Positions 9,204 to 17,585 of a stretch of DNA of 64,000 nucleotides are shown piece after piece. The DNA is taken from positions 2,666,001 to 2,730,000 of the forward strand of contig NC_003197.2 in assembly GCF_000006945.2 (NCBI RefSeq). Direction: 5' to 3'. The stretch's first letter is position 1. Each line of letters starts with the position of its first letter. The position numbers were made by a program, and so were the translations under genes. Source of the stretch: Salmonella enterica subsp. enterica serovar Typhimurium str. LT2 (GTDB lineage Bacteria; Pseudomonadota; Gammaproteobacteria; Enterobacterales; Enterobacteriaceae). The notes under the pieces are model-generated. The model made no database searches, was not told where the DNA came from, and saw only the letters and a program-made list of their open reading frames with translations.

Positions 9204-9229
9204 GCCGCCCTGTTGGGCGGCTTTCTTTT
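9204..9229 (+). terminator. timP transcript terminator
   Basis: GCCGCCC and GGGCGGC form a 7-bp stem with a 4-base loop, followed by TTTCTTTT. It ends three bases before the sseB stop codon on the other strand. Confidence 0.8.
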
Positions 9230-9231
9230 CT

Positions 9232-10008
9232 TCAGATGATGCGGTTCTGTTTAAAATCGCGCAGGAACCCGCCCCAGCGGCGCTCGTAGAACGGCGCGAT
9301 ATGCTCGGTGATAAAGTGGCTGATACCCTGCTCGCCCTTCCTCACCTGACAAATATCGATCGGTTCGTCACCCGGTAACGTGTCGGTCGCCACATTGCCC
9401 GCTGCGTGAATGATCTCTTCAATTTCGCCGTCAGCCTCAATGCCAATCAGCAGATTGGGTTGGGCGTCCGCATGTTCTTTAATCGCGCAGAGAAACGCGC
9501 GTTTCACCGGTTTGATGGTTTTAAACAGCGTAGTGAGGGAATCAATCATCTGCGACGGCGGCTCGGCCACTTCGGATAGAATAAGCGACTCGCCGCCTTC
9601 CAGCACTTCCTGCGTACTTAACGGACTGCCTTCCTCAGCGAGAAGCAGGCTGATTTCACGCGGCATAAACTCTTTGCCGGTCGGCAATTTAGCGTTGAGG
9701 AATAGCGTTTCGCCAAGCGTCATTTCAAACAGCGTGCGCGCCGGCATCACCACAAACGCCTGTTCGTCTTCCACGGCCTGCTGCAGCGCCTCCAGAGAAG
9801 TAAAGAAGGGAATGACGGTCGTGCCGTCTTCTTTTTCCCAGTGCTGCAAATCCAGAGCGCTGTCTTCCACAATCGCCTCGCCTTCGGCAGCGCTGCCCGG
9901 CACCCAGACGGTGGACTCCAGTAAGGTACGGAAAAATGCCGGACGATGCGCGGGCTCAGTCGCCGCTTTCTCCAGCAAGATTTCTAATTCATTTTTAGTT
10001 TCGGACAT
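9232..10008 (-). CDS. sseB: SseB, enhanced serine sensitivity protein
   Basis: 258 residues, soluble. In E. coli, raised dosage of SseB is linked to altered serine sensitivity; the biochemical role is unknown. The sequence shows two SseB-type alpha/beta regions (about 8-125 and 135-255) with no catalytic motif I can name. The start MSETKNELE at 10008 gives the family's usual 258 residues; the frame extends three codons further to an upstream ATG. The gene ends against the timP terminator. This is not the SPI-2 translocon protein of the same name. Confidence 0.92.
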   Translation of the reverse strand: MSETKNELEILLEKAATEPAHRPAFFRTLLESTVWVPGSAAEGEAIVEDSALDLQHWEKEDGTTVIPFFTSLEALQQAVEDEQAFVVMPARTLFEMTLGETLFLNAKLPTGKEFMPREISLLLAEEGSPLSTQEVLEGGESLILSEVAEPPSQMIDSLTTLFKTIKPVKRAFLCAIKEHADAQPNLLIGIEADGEIEEIIHAAGNVATDTLPGDEPIDICQVRKGEQGISHFITEHIAPFYERRWGGFLRDFKQNRII

Positions 10009-10034
10009 AGGAATCACAAATTATGTATATGGGT

Positions 10035-10106
10035 TGTAGGCCTGATAAGACGCACGGCGTCGCCATCAGGCAAAATGCCGGGTGGCGCTTCGCTTACCCG
10101 GCCTAC
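10035..10106. repeat. REP/BIME element between sseB and pepB
   Basis: Two REP units in opposite orientation: GTAGGCCTGATAAGACG ... CGCCATCAGGC, then TGCCGGGTGGCG ... TTACCCGGCCTAC. Confidence 0.8.
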
Positions 10107-10117
10107 AAAAACACCGT

Positions 10118-11401
10118 TCAGGCGGTCAGCAAATTCGCGATGGTGCGCACACCCAGACCGGTTGCCCCGGCAGCCCACTGCTCAACCGGCGCTTTGCGAT
10201 AAGTGGCGGAACAGTCAATGTGCAGCCAGCCTTCGCGGTAATTTTCAACAAAGTGCGACAAAAAACCCGCGGCGGTGCTTGCCCCGGCGGGATAAGCCGC
10301 GCTGCCGGTGTTGTTCAGTTCCGCAAAGTTAGACGGCAGCTGGTTACGGTGGAACTCCGCCAGCGGCAGACGCCAGAACGGTTCATTTTCTTGCGCCGCG
10401 CTGGTCAACAAGCGCCCCGCCAGCGTATCGTCAAAACTGAATAGCGCATGGTAGTCGTTACCCAGCGCTGTTTTCGCCGCGCCGGTTAACGTCGCCATAT
10501 CAATGATTAGCTGCGGGTGTTGCGCGCTGGCGTCAATCAGGCCATCCGCCAGTACCAGTCGCCCCTCCGCATCGGTATTCATGACTTCGACATTCTTACC
10601 ATTACGGTAGCGAATAATATCGCCCAGTTTAAACGCATTGCCGCTGATCAGATTATCGGCGCAGCACAGGAACAGTTTTACGCGTTTATTCAACCCACGG
10701 GTAATGGCGAACGCCAGCGCGCCCGTTACTGTCGCCGCGCCGCCCATATCGGATTTCATTGAGTCCATAAAAGCGCTTTGTTTGATACTGTAGCCGCCGG
10801 AGTCAAAGGTGATACCTTTACCGACCAGGCAGGCATAAACCGGCGCATCTTTGTCTCCCGTCGGGTTGTAATCCAGCGCCAGCAGCACCGGCGGACGCTC
10901 AGAACCACGGCCTACGGTATGCAACCCCATATAGTTCTGCTCGCGCAGATCTTCGCCTTTGGTGATACGGTAAGTGACGCTATCGCACGCGACGCTGCAC
11001 AGCAGATCCACTGCGCGCTGCGCCAGTTGCTCCGGCCCAAGCTCTTCCGCCGGAGCATTAATGGTGTCGCGCACCCAGTCAATAATGGTCAGGCGGTTAT
11101 CCAGCTCCTGACGTTGGGCATCGTCTAAATCCGGCCACATTACGGTACGGACGCCTTTTGGTCCTTTGTAACCCGCCCAGAATGCCCAACAACGCTCGGT
11201 ATCCCATCCTTCGCCTGTCAGCGCGACCTGTTTTATTCCCAGGCCGTCGATTTTACGCGCCGCACGCTGGATCAATCCCAGATCGTCTTTACCGTTAAGA
11301 TGCAAGGTAATACCGTCGTTATTAATACTGTAAGTGGCTTTATCGCCCCAGCGCGCATCGGCAGGCTGCGTGGAAAGCGTAATTTTCATGGCTTCTGTCA
11401 T
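10118..11401 (-). CDS. pepB: aminopeptidase B (peptidase B)
   Basis: Cytosolic M17 leucyl-aminopeptidase family enzyme of 427 residues that removes N-terminal residues using two metal ions. The catalytic domain shows VGKGITFDSGG (metal and active-site Lys region), KSDMGGAA and the family signature NTDAEGRLVL with metal-binding Asp and Glu. The open frame extends about 50 codons upstream, but ATG at 11401 (MTEAMKITL) gives the family length and the longer version has no plausible N-terminus. It lies downstream of iscX on the same strand, separated by a 246-base gap holding a dispersed repeat, so it may not belong to the isc operon. Confidence 0.95.
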   Translation of the reverse strand: MTEAMKITLSTQPADARWGDKATYSINNDGITLHLNGKDDLGLIQRAARKIDGLGIKQVALTGEGWDTERCWAFWAGYKGPKGVRTVMWPDLDDAQRQELDNRLTIIDWVRDTINAPAEELGPEQLAQRAVDLLCSVACDSVTYRITKGEDLREQNYMGLHTVGRGSERPPVLLALDYNPTGDKDAPVYACLVGKGITFDSGGYSIKQSAFMDSMKSDMGGAATVTGALAFAITRGLNKRVKLFLCCADNLISGNAFKLGDIIRYRNGKNVEVMNTDAEGRLVLADGLIDASAQHPQLIIDMATLTGAAKTALGNDYHALFSFDDTLAGRLLTSAAQENEPFWRLPLAEFHRNQLPSNFAELNNTGSAAYPAGASTAAGFLSHFVENYREGWLHIDCSATYRKAPVEQWAAGATGLGVRTIANLLTA

Positions 11402-11479
11402 TGTTATTTTCCTTATTAGCAAACGGGCCGCCGTAGGGCAGCCCGTTAGATCTTTTGCTAAATGATTCGCGTTGCAGGA

Positions 11480-11640
11480 AGGCGGCAAGTGAGCGACAAA
11501 TTCGTCGGGAACGAATTTGCACAGCCAAAGGCTGCCTCTGGTGAGGGACAAGGATGTCCCTCATCATCCCCGGGAGCATAGCAAACTATGTGACTGGGGT
11601 GAGCGAACGTAGCCAACGCACCTGCGGCGAGGATCATGAC
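11480..11640 (+). repeat. dispersed intergenic repeat, copy 1
   Basis: The gap between pepB and iscX is filled by an element containing GGCAAGTGAGCG, a GGGAGC...ACTATGTGACTGGGG block and CAACGCACCTGCGGCG. A clearly related sequence lies in the opposite orientation at 14640-14735. Both are non-coding and can fold into hairpins. I remember this pattern from intergenic regions of enterobacteria but cannot name it with certainty. Confidence 0.6.
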
Positions 11641-11647
11641 GCAAAAA

Positions 11648-11848
11648 TTACTCTGCTTCATCCAACCAGACTAGCAGAATCGCCTCCAGAATTTTTTCAT
11701 TGGATGCGTTAGGGTCGTCGTCAAAATCGTCCAGTTCGCAGATCCACTGATGCAGATCGGTGAAACGAACGGTTTTAGGATCGACATCAGGATATGCGTC
11801 GTATAACGCTTCGCCGATCTCGCGGCTATCGGTCCACTTGAGTCCCAT
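11648..11848 (-). CDS. iscX: IscX, iron-sulfur assembly accessory protein
   Basis: 66-residue acidic protein (formerly YfhJ) that binds IscS and iron and tunes cysteine desulfurase activity. The small winged-helix-like fold is typified by MGLKWTDS, TDLHQWICELDDFDDDP and a C-terminal VWLDEAE; the acidic DDFDDDP patch is the IscS/iron contact surface in the family. Full length. It is 11 bases after fdx and is the last gene of the isc cluster. Confidence 0.95.
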   Translation of the reverse strand: MGLKWTDSREIGEALYDAYPDVDPKTVRFTDLHQWICELDDFDDDPNASNEKILEAILLVWLDEAE

Positions 11849-11859
11849 ACTACCCTCTG

Positions 11860-12195
11860 TTAATGCTCACGCGCATGGTTGATTGTGTAACGTGGAATTT
11901 CGATAACCAGATCGTCGTCGGTAACGCGGGCCTGGCAGCTCAGTCGACTTTCCGGCTCCAGCCCCCACGCTTTATCCAGCATATCGTCTTCTTCTTCCGA
12001 ACTTTCCGGCAAGGAGTCGAAGCCTTCACGTACAATACAGTGACAGGTGGTGCAGGCGCACGATTTCTCACAGGCGTGTTCAATCTCGATGCCGTTGCGC
12101 AGCGCAACGTCAAGAATGGTTTCACCGGTCTCAGCTTCCAGAACTGCGCCATCCGGACAAAGATCCTGATGAGGCAGAATAACAATCTTCGGCAT
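11860..12195 (-). CDS. fdx: [2Fe-2S] ferredoxin of the ISC system
   Basis: 111-residue adrenodoxin-type ferredoxin that supplies electrons to cluster assembly on IscU. Cluster ligands Cys42, Cys48, Cys51 and the late Cys in SRLSCQARV are present; the loop reads HACEKSCACTTCHC, with two extra cysteines at 46 and 53. Only one base separates it from the hscA stop, so translation is probably coupled. Confidence 0.96.
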   Translation of the reverse strand: MPKIVILPHQDLCPDGAVLEAETGETILDVALRNGIEIEHACEKSCACTTCHCIVREGFDSLPESSEEEDDMLDKAWGLEPESRLSCQARVTDDDLVIEIPRYTINHAREH

Positions 12196-12196
12196 G

Positions 12197-14047
12197 TTAA
12201 ACCTCGTCTACGGAATGGCCTTTCAACGCGCGACGAACCGACTGGTCCATGCGGCGAGCGGCAAATTCCTGGGTTTGTTTATCTACGTTTTTAATGGCTT
12301 GTTCTATGGCGTCAACATCATCGCCTTGTGCGACCGCGCTTAAATGTGCGGCGGCATCATCAATGCATTGACGTTCTGCGGCGCTTAACAGCGCGGCGTC
12401 GGCAGTTAGCGCGCCGGTCAAACTTTCCAGCACGCGCGCGGCTTCGACTTTTTGCTCCGCCAGCATACGCGCTTTCACGTCCTGCTCGGCAAAACTCATG
12501 GAATCCTTGATCATCGAGGCGATTTCGCCATCGGTCAGGCCATAGGAAGGTTTGACCTGAATGGAGGCCTCGACGCCGGTGGATTTTTCCATTGCGGTGA
12601 CGCTCAACAGGCCATCGGCGTCTACCTGGAAGGTCACGCGAATATGCGCCCCGCCCGCCGGCAGCGGCGGAATCCCGCGCAGCGCAAAGCGCGCCAGCGA
12701 GCGGCAGTCCTGCACCAGTTCGCGTTCGCCCTGCATCACATGGATAGACATCGCGGTCTGGCCGTCTTTGAAGGTGGTGAAATCCTGCGCGCGCGCCACC
12801 GGGATAGTGGTGTTGCGCGGAATGACTTTTTCCACCAGGCCGCCCATCGTTTCCAGCCCAAGAGAGAGTGGAATCACGTCCAGCAGCAGCATTTCGCTGT
12901 CCGGCTTGTTGCCGACCAGAATATCGGCCTGAATCGCTGCGCCAATAGCGACCACTTTATCCGGGTCAATAGCGGTTAACGGCGTGCGGCCAAAAAATTC
13001 GCCCACCCGCTCACGCACCAGCGGTACACGGGTCGAACCGCCGACCATGACCACTTCCAGAACGTCCTGGGGCTCAACGCCGGCATCTTTCAATGCGCGA
13101 CGGCAGGCCAATAGCGTGCGCTTAACCAGCGCGGAAATGAGATCGTTAAACTGCTCGCGAGTGATCTCCCCCTGCCAGCCCGCAACGTTAACGCGAACGG
13201 TATCGGCATCGCTTAAGGCGATTTTCGCCGCAATCGCGGCATCCAGCAGTTCGCGCTGAACGCGATTGTCGCTACGATCGGCAATTCCCGCCTGCTCACG
13301 AATATAGTCCGCCAGCAGATGGTCAAAGTCGTCGCCGCCGAGCGCAGAATCACCGCCCGTCGCCAGCACTTCAAACACCCCGCGGCTCAGGCGTAAAATA
13401 GAGATATCGAAGGTACCGCCGCCGAGATCGTAAACAGCAATAACGCCTTCTTTGCCTGAGTCCAGACCGTAGGCAATCGCCGCCGCCGTCGGTTCGTTGA
13501 GCAGGCGCAGCACATGCAGGCCTGCCAGCCGCGCGGCGTCTTTCGTTCCCTGACGTTGGGCATCATCGAAATAGGCGGGAACGGTAATCACCACGCCATC
13601 CAGCTCGCCGGAGAGCGATTCGCTAGCCCGCGCGGCCAGCGCTTTGAGAATATCAGCCGATACGCGCACCGGATTGAGCAATCCAGCCGCCGTGTCAATC
13701 ATCGGCAGCCCATTAACGCTTGCCTTAAACCGGTAAGGCAGATGCGGATAGCGCGTCTGGATATCCGCCAGCGAGCGTCCCATCATGCGTTTCACAGAGC
13801 TGATAGTGTTGGCCGTATCCTGCGCGGCATTGTCACGCGCAGCGTAACCGACCGTATGGCCCTGCTGCTGATAGTGAACCACTGAAGGCAACAGGTGGCG
13901 CCCTTCGTGGTCAGGCAGAGTTTCCGCCTGGCCGCTGCGAACCGTCGCAACCAGAGAGTTGGTAGTGCCTAAGTCGATGCCCGCCGCCAGACGACGCTGA
14001 TGCGGCGCGGCGCTCAGACCAGGCTCACTAATTTGTAATAAGGCCAT
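12197..14047 (-). CDS. hscA: HscA, Hsp70-type chaperone for IscU
   Basis: 616 residues. ATPase domain to about residue 385 with GIDLGTTNSLVA, the phosphate loop DLGGGTFDIS and the adenosine motif VMVGGSTRVPLV; then a substrate-binding beta domain and a helical lid. HscA uses ATP to release clusters from IscU, recognising the LPPVK motif of IscU (present here, see iscU), and is stimulated by the J-protein HscB encoded just upstream. Full length, 12 bases after hscB. Confidence 0.97.
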   Translation of the reverse strand: MALLQISEPGLSAAPHQRRLAAGIDLGTTNSLVATVRSGQAETLPDHEGRHLLPSVVHYQQQGHTVGYAARDNAAQDTANTISSVKRMMGRSLADIQTRYPHLPYRFKASVNGLPMIDTAAGLLNPVRVSADILKALAARASESLSGELDGVVITVPAYFDDAQRQGTKDAARLAGLHVLRLLNEPTAAAIAYGLDSGKEGVIAVYDLGGGTFDISILRLSRGVFEVLATGGDSALGGDDFDHLLADYIREQAGIADRSDNRVQRELLDAAIAAKIALSDADTVRVNVAGWQGEITREQFNDLISALVKRTLLACRRALKDAGVEPQDVLEVVMVGGSTRVPLVRERVGEFFGRTPLTAIDPDKVVAIGAAIQADILVGNKPDSEMLLLDVIPLSLGLETMGGLVEKVIPRNTTIPVARAQDFTTFKDGQTAMSIHVMQGERELVQDCRSLARFALRGIPPLPAGGAHIRVTFQVDADGLLSVTAMEKSTGVEASIQVKPSYGLTDGEIASMIKDSMSFAEQDVKARMLAEQKVEAARVLESLTGALTADAALLSAAERQCIDDAAAHLSAVAQGDDVDAIEQAIKNVDKQTQEFAARRMDQSVRRALKGHSVDEV

Positions 14048-14059
14048 GTTAGATTCCAG

Positions 14060-14575
14060 TTAAAAATCGAGCAGCTTTTCTTCGAGTTGTTCTGCGCTGC
14101 TTCGCAGTTTATCGAGAAACCGCAGTTTGCGCACCGTATCCGCCGCCGCGTCCCACGCGGCGTTGTCCAACTGTTCCACCATTTGCTGAAGACGAGCATC
14201 AAACATCTTTTGTACGCGTTTGATGAAGCTTTCCAGCCGCGCGTCGTCTTTTGATTGTTCGATATCGTCCAGCTCTTCGCGAAGCGTGAGTTGTTCCATC
14301 AGAAACGCGGTGTCGCGTACCGTATGTTGCTCGCTGGCCAGATCGAACCCGTGTAAGGAAAGCAGATACTCCGCGCGCGTCAAAGGGTGACGCAGCGTTT
14401 GCCAGGCCTGGTTGATCGTGGCGGATTGCTGGACGGCGGCAAGCTGCTGCGCCTGAGTGCCGTTGGCAAATTTGTCAGGGTGATACTGGCGTTGCAGATC
14501 CTGAAAACGAAGGCTCAGCGCCTGGGTGTCAATCTGATAACGGGCTGGTAAGCCAAAGAGGGTGAAGTAATCCAT
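14060..14575 (-). CDS. hscB: HscB, J-domain co-chaperone
   Basis: 171 residues. The N-terminal J domain has the HPD triad at residues 32-34 (RQYHPDKFANG); the C-terminal three-helix region binds IscU. It delivers IscU to HscA and stimulates its ATPase. The 195-base gap to iscA contains a dispersed repeat, which may weaken or end transcription coming from iscRSUA. Confidence 0.96.
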   Translation of the reverse strand: MDYFTLFGLPARYQIDTQALSLRFQDLQRQYHPDKFANGTQAQQLAAVQQSATINQAWQTLRHPLTRAEYLLSLHGFDLASEQHTVRDTAFLMEQLTLREELDDIEQSKDDARLESFIKRVQKMFDARLQQMVEQLDNAAWDAAADTVRKLRFLDKLRSSAEQLEEKLLDF

Positions 14576-14639
14576 AACATTCTCAGGGATAGCCTGTCAG
14601 AACAAACCCCACACGCAGGCGACCACGGTGGGGTTATAC

Positions 14640-14735
14640 CTTCTTACTTCGCGCCGCAGATGCGTTGTCTGCGCGGGTTCCCCCAGTCATTTACTCAAGT
14701 AAGCGCCAGGGGATTCACTCGCTTGCCGCTTTTCT
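14640..14735 (-). repeat. dispersed intergenic repeat, copy 2
   Basis: Read on the - strand this shows the same blocks as 11480-11640: GCAAGCGAGTGAATCCCC, GGCGCTTACTTGAGTAAATG, GACTGGGG and CAACGCATCTGCGGCG. It separates iscA from hscB, and as RNA it would fold into hairpins between the two halves of the isc operon. Confidence 0.6.
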
Positions 14736-14770
14736 ACAGCACGAATGCTCGGTATAACAGCGGAACACGG

Positions 14771-15094
14771 TTACACGTGGAAGCTTTCGCCGCAACCACA
14801 CTCATCTTTCACATTCGGGTTGGAGAATTTAAACCCTTCGTTCAGACCTTCTTTTACGAAGTCCAGCTGTGTACCGTCCAGAAATTGCAGGCTCTTGCCG
14901 TCAACCACTACCTTAACGCCTTTGTCTTCAAACACGGTGTCTTCCGCCGTTGGCTCGTCAACAAATTCCAGTACATAAGCCATACCTGAGCAGCCGGAGG
15001 TTCTCACGCCCAGACGCAGACCAAACCCTTTACCACGGTTGGCCAGGAAGGTATTAACTCGCGCTGCTGCACTGTCGCTAAGTGTAATCGACAT
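14771..15094 (-). CDS. iscA: IscA, A-type iron-sulfur carrier
   Basis: 107 residues. A-type carrier that binds iron or [2Fe-2S]/[4Fe-4S] clusters and passes them to apoproteins. The three conserved ligands are present: Cys35 (TSGCSGMAY) and Cys99 and Cys101 (CGCGESF). Usual length. It lies 28 bases after iscU in the iscRSUA part of the operon. Confidence 0.96.
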
Positions 15095-15122
15095 AACAAA
15101 ACCTCAATGTTAACGTTCTATT

Positions 15123-15509
15123 TTATTTCGCTTCGCGTTTGCTTTTGTAATCCGCAATAGCGGCTTTAATCGCGTCTTCCGCCAGAATAGAGCAGTGAAT
15201 TTTCACCGGCGGCAGTTCCAGTTCGTCTGCAATGTCGGTGTTTTTAATCGCCTGCGCTTCGTCCAGGGATTTCCCTTTCACCCACTCCGTTACCAGAGAA
15301 CTGGAGGCGATAGCGGAACCGCAGCCGTAAGTCTTGAAGCGCGCGTCTTCAATGATACCTTCATCGTTAACTTTAATCTGCAACTTCATGACGTCGCCGC
15401 AGGCCGGCGCGCCAACCATGCCGCTTCCCACGTTATCGTCGTTGTTGTCAAACGACCCTACGTTACGCGGGTTCTCATAGTGATCGATTACTTTTTCGCT
15501 GTAAGCCAT
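15123..15509 (-). CDS. iscU: IscU, iron-sulfur cluster scaffold
   Basis: 128 residues. Scaffold on which IscS-derived sulfur and iron form a [2Fe-2S] cluster. All ligands are present: Cys37, Asp39, Cys63, His105 and Cys106. LPPVK at 99-103 is the HscA-binding motif. Full length, 27 bases after iscS. Confidence 0.97.
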   Translation of the reverse strand: MAYSEKVIDHYENPRNVGSFDNNDDNVGSGMVGAPACGDVMKLQIKVNDEGIIEDARFKTYGCGSAIASSSLVTEWVKGKSLDEAQAIKNTDIADELELPPVKIHCSILAEDAIKAAIADYKSKREAK

Positions 15510-15536
15510 TATAAATTCTCCTGATTCCGATACCGA

Positions 15537-16751
15537 TTAATGATGTGCCCATTCGATGCTGTTCAGATCCACACCCTGCTTGTACATTTCCCACAGTGGA
15601 GAAAGGTCACGCAGACGGCCAATGGATTTACGAACCAGATCAATGGTGTAGTCGATCTCTTCTTCAGTGGTAAAACGACCTAAAGAGAAACGGATAGAGC
15701 TATGCGCCAGTTCGTCATTCATGCCCAACGCACGCAGCACGTAGGACGGTTCCAGACTGGCGGAGGTGCAGGCGGAACCGGAAGAGACCGCCAGGTCTTT
15801 CAGCGCCATGATCAGCGACTCGCCTTCAACGTAGTTAAAGCTCACGTTGAGAATGTTTGGCGCGCCCTGCTCAAGGTCGCCGTTCAGGTAAACTTCTTCA
15901 ATATCTTTGATGCCGTTCCACAGACGGTTACGCAGACCGCGCAGACGGGCCATTTCGGTCTCCATCTCTTCTTTCGCGATACGGTAAGCTTCGCCCATGC
16001 CGACAATCTGGTGGACAGGCAGAGTACCAGAGCGCATACCGCGTTCGTGCCCGCCGCCATGCATCTGCGCTTCAATGCGAATACGCGGCTTACGACGCAC
16101 ATACAGCGCGCCAATGCCTTTCGGACCATAAATTTTATGACCGGAGAAGGACATCAGATCCACTTTCAGTTGGCTCAGATCGATAGGCAGTTTGCCCACG
16201 CTCTGGGTGGCATCAACGTGGTAGATGATACCGCGCGCGCGGCACATTTCGCCGATGGTCGCGATATCCTGCACCACGCCGATTTCGTTGTTCACGTGCA
16301 TGATGGAAACCAGAATGGTGTCGTCACGCATCGCTGCTTCGAGCTCGTTGAGATCGATGATGCCGTTGCGCTGCGGCGCCAGGTAGGTCACTTCAAACCC
16401 TTCGCGCTCAAGCTGACGGCAGGTGTCCAGCACCGCTTTGTGCTCGGTCTTGCTGGTGATGATGTGCTTGCCTTTTTTCTGATAAAAGTTGGCAGCGCCT
16501 TTAATCGCCAGGTTATCAGACTCCGTCGCCCCTGAGGTAAAGACGATTTCACGCGGGTCGGCGCCGACCAGTTCAGCAATCTGGTTGCGGGCGATATCGA
16601 CGGCTTCTTCAGCCTGCCAGCCGAAACGGTGTGAACGAGACGCCGGGTTCCCAAAGGTTCCGTCCAGGGTCAGAAACTGCATCATTTTCTCGGCAACACG
16701 CGGGTCCACCGGCGTGGTTGCGGAGTAGTCGAGATAAATCGGTAATTTCAT
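15537..16751 (-). CDS. iscS: IscS, cysteine desulfurase
   Basis: 404-residue PLP enzyme that takes sulfur from cysteine as a persulfide for clusters, tRNA thiolation and cofactors. [12 protein letters not shown] carries the PLP lysine (Lys206 in the family) and [14 protein letters not shown] carries the persulfide cysteine (Cys328). The open frame extends 9 codons upstream, but the ATG at 16751 ([14 protein letters not shown]) matches the conserved N-terminus and length. Confidence 0.97.
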
Positions 16752-16931
16752 TGCTCTTAAACTCCGTACATCACTCAATGCAAGGAATCAGGCAACCGGC
16801 TGGATGTACGACCGTGTTGACGGGACGTCCGCGTCCCGGCCTGATTCTGAATTCTTTTTTACGCTTCATCCTTCAGACGACCGCGGCGTTCACCGCATGA
16901 GGCCGCCAGAAGAGATGGCGTAATATTTTAA

Positions 16932-17426
16932 TTAAGCGCGTAATTTAACGTCGATAGCGTCCTGCGCACGACCGCTGGCGCGCGGCGCGTCATGCGTGTG
17001 CTGGCGACCAGACACATCCAGAACTTCCTGGTTATTCACCAGCTCGCCTAAGGTAATATTGTTGAGAAAACCGGTCAGGCGATCGCTTAAATCACGCCAC
17101 AGCGCATGGGTCAGGCATTTATCGCCGCCCTGGCAGCCGCCTTTGCCCTGGCAACGGGTCGCGTCAACGGATTCATCAACCGCGCTGATCACTTCGCCGA
17201 CCGCGATACTGCCAGCATCTTTACCCAGCAGATAACCGCCGCCCGGCCCGCGTACGCTGGAAACCAGACCGTTTTTACGTAAACGGGAAAATAGCTGTTC
17301 CAGATAAGAAAGGGAAATCCCCTGACGTTCAGAAATATCAGCCAACGGTACCGGGCCCGCTTCGGAGTTGAGCGCAACGTCTAACATTGCGGTCACGGCA
17401 TAACGCCCTTTAGATGTCAGTCTCAT
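16932..17426 (-). CDS. iscR: IscR, Rrf2-type iron-sulfur regulator
   Basis: 164 residues. N-terminal winged helix-turn-helix (about 1-60), then a cluster loop with Cys92, Cys98, Cys104 and His107, the unusual (Cys)3(His)1 ligand set. With its cluster it represses iscRSUA through type 1 sites; apo-IscR acts at type 2 sites. Two type 1 sites lie directly upstream (17509-17558). It is first in the operon, with a 180-base gap to iscS, within which RyhB-dependent cleavage is known in E. coli. Confidence 0.97.
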
Positions 17427-17500
17427 GTCTTACTTAACCTCAAACTCGCCCCTGCCCGGGGTTTTTTATTGTAAAATGGGGGTATTGCATAGCAGGGACA

Positions 17501-17529
17501 AGTCTGACATTCCCGAGTAATTTGGTCAA
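17501..17529 (-). promoter_or_regulatory. iscR promoter
   Basis: -35 TTGACC (17529-17524), 17-base spacer, -10 CAGACT (17506-17501) preceded by a TG, like an extended -10. The -35 box lies inside the IscR site at 17509-17533, which explains repression by occlusion. Confidence 0.75.
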
Positions 17530-17533
17530 CTAT
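17509..17533. promoter_or_regulatory. IscR type 1 operator, promoter-proximal
   Basis: Matches the 25-bp type 1 consensus (ATASYYGACTRWWWYAGTCRRSTAT, wobble letters as remembered) at 22 of 25 positions by hand count. It covers the -35 box and abuts the second site. Confidence 0.8.
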
Positions 17534-17558
17534 TTACTTGAGTAAATTAGTCAGGTAT
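17534..17558. promoter_or_regulatory. IscR type 1 operator, distal
   Basis: Matches the same consensus at 23 of 25 positions, with the right half TAGTCAGGTAT intact. The two 25-bp sites touch with no spacing, as in the E. coli iscR control region. Confidence 0.82.
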
Positions 17559-17585
17559 TTAGCGTTCCGTGCGATATTGACGCGG

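Noticed and set aside
17440..17475. Terminator-like CCCCTGCCCGGGG followed by T-run on the + strand
   Set aside because: It lies in the iscR leader, transcribed from the other strand, with no + strand gene upstream to terminate; stem of only four to five pairs.
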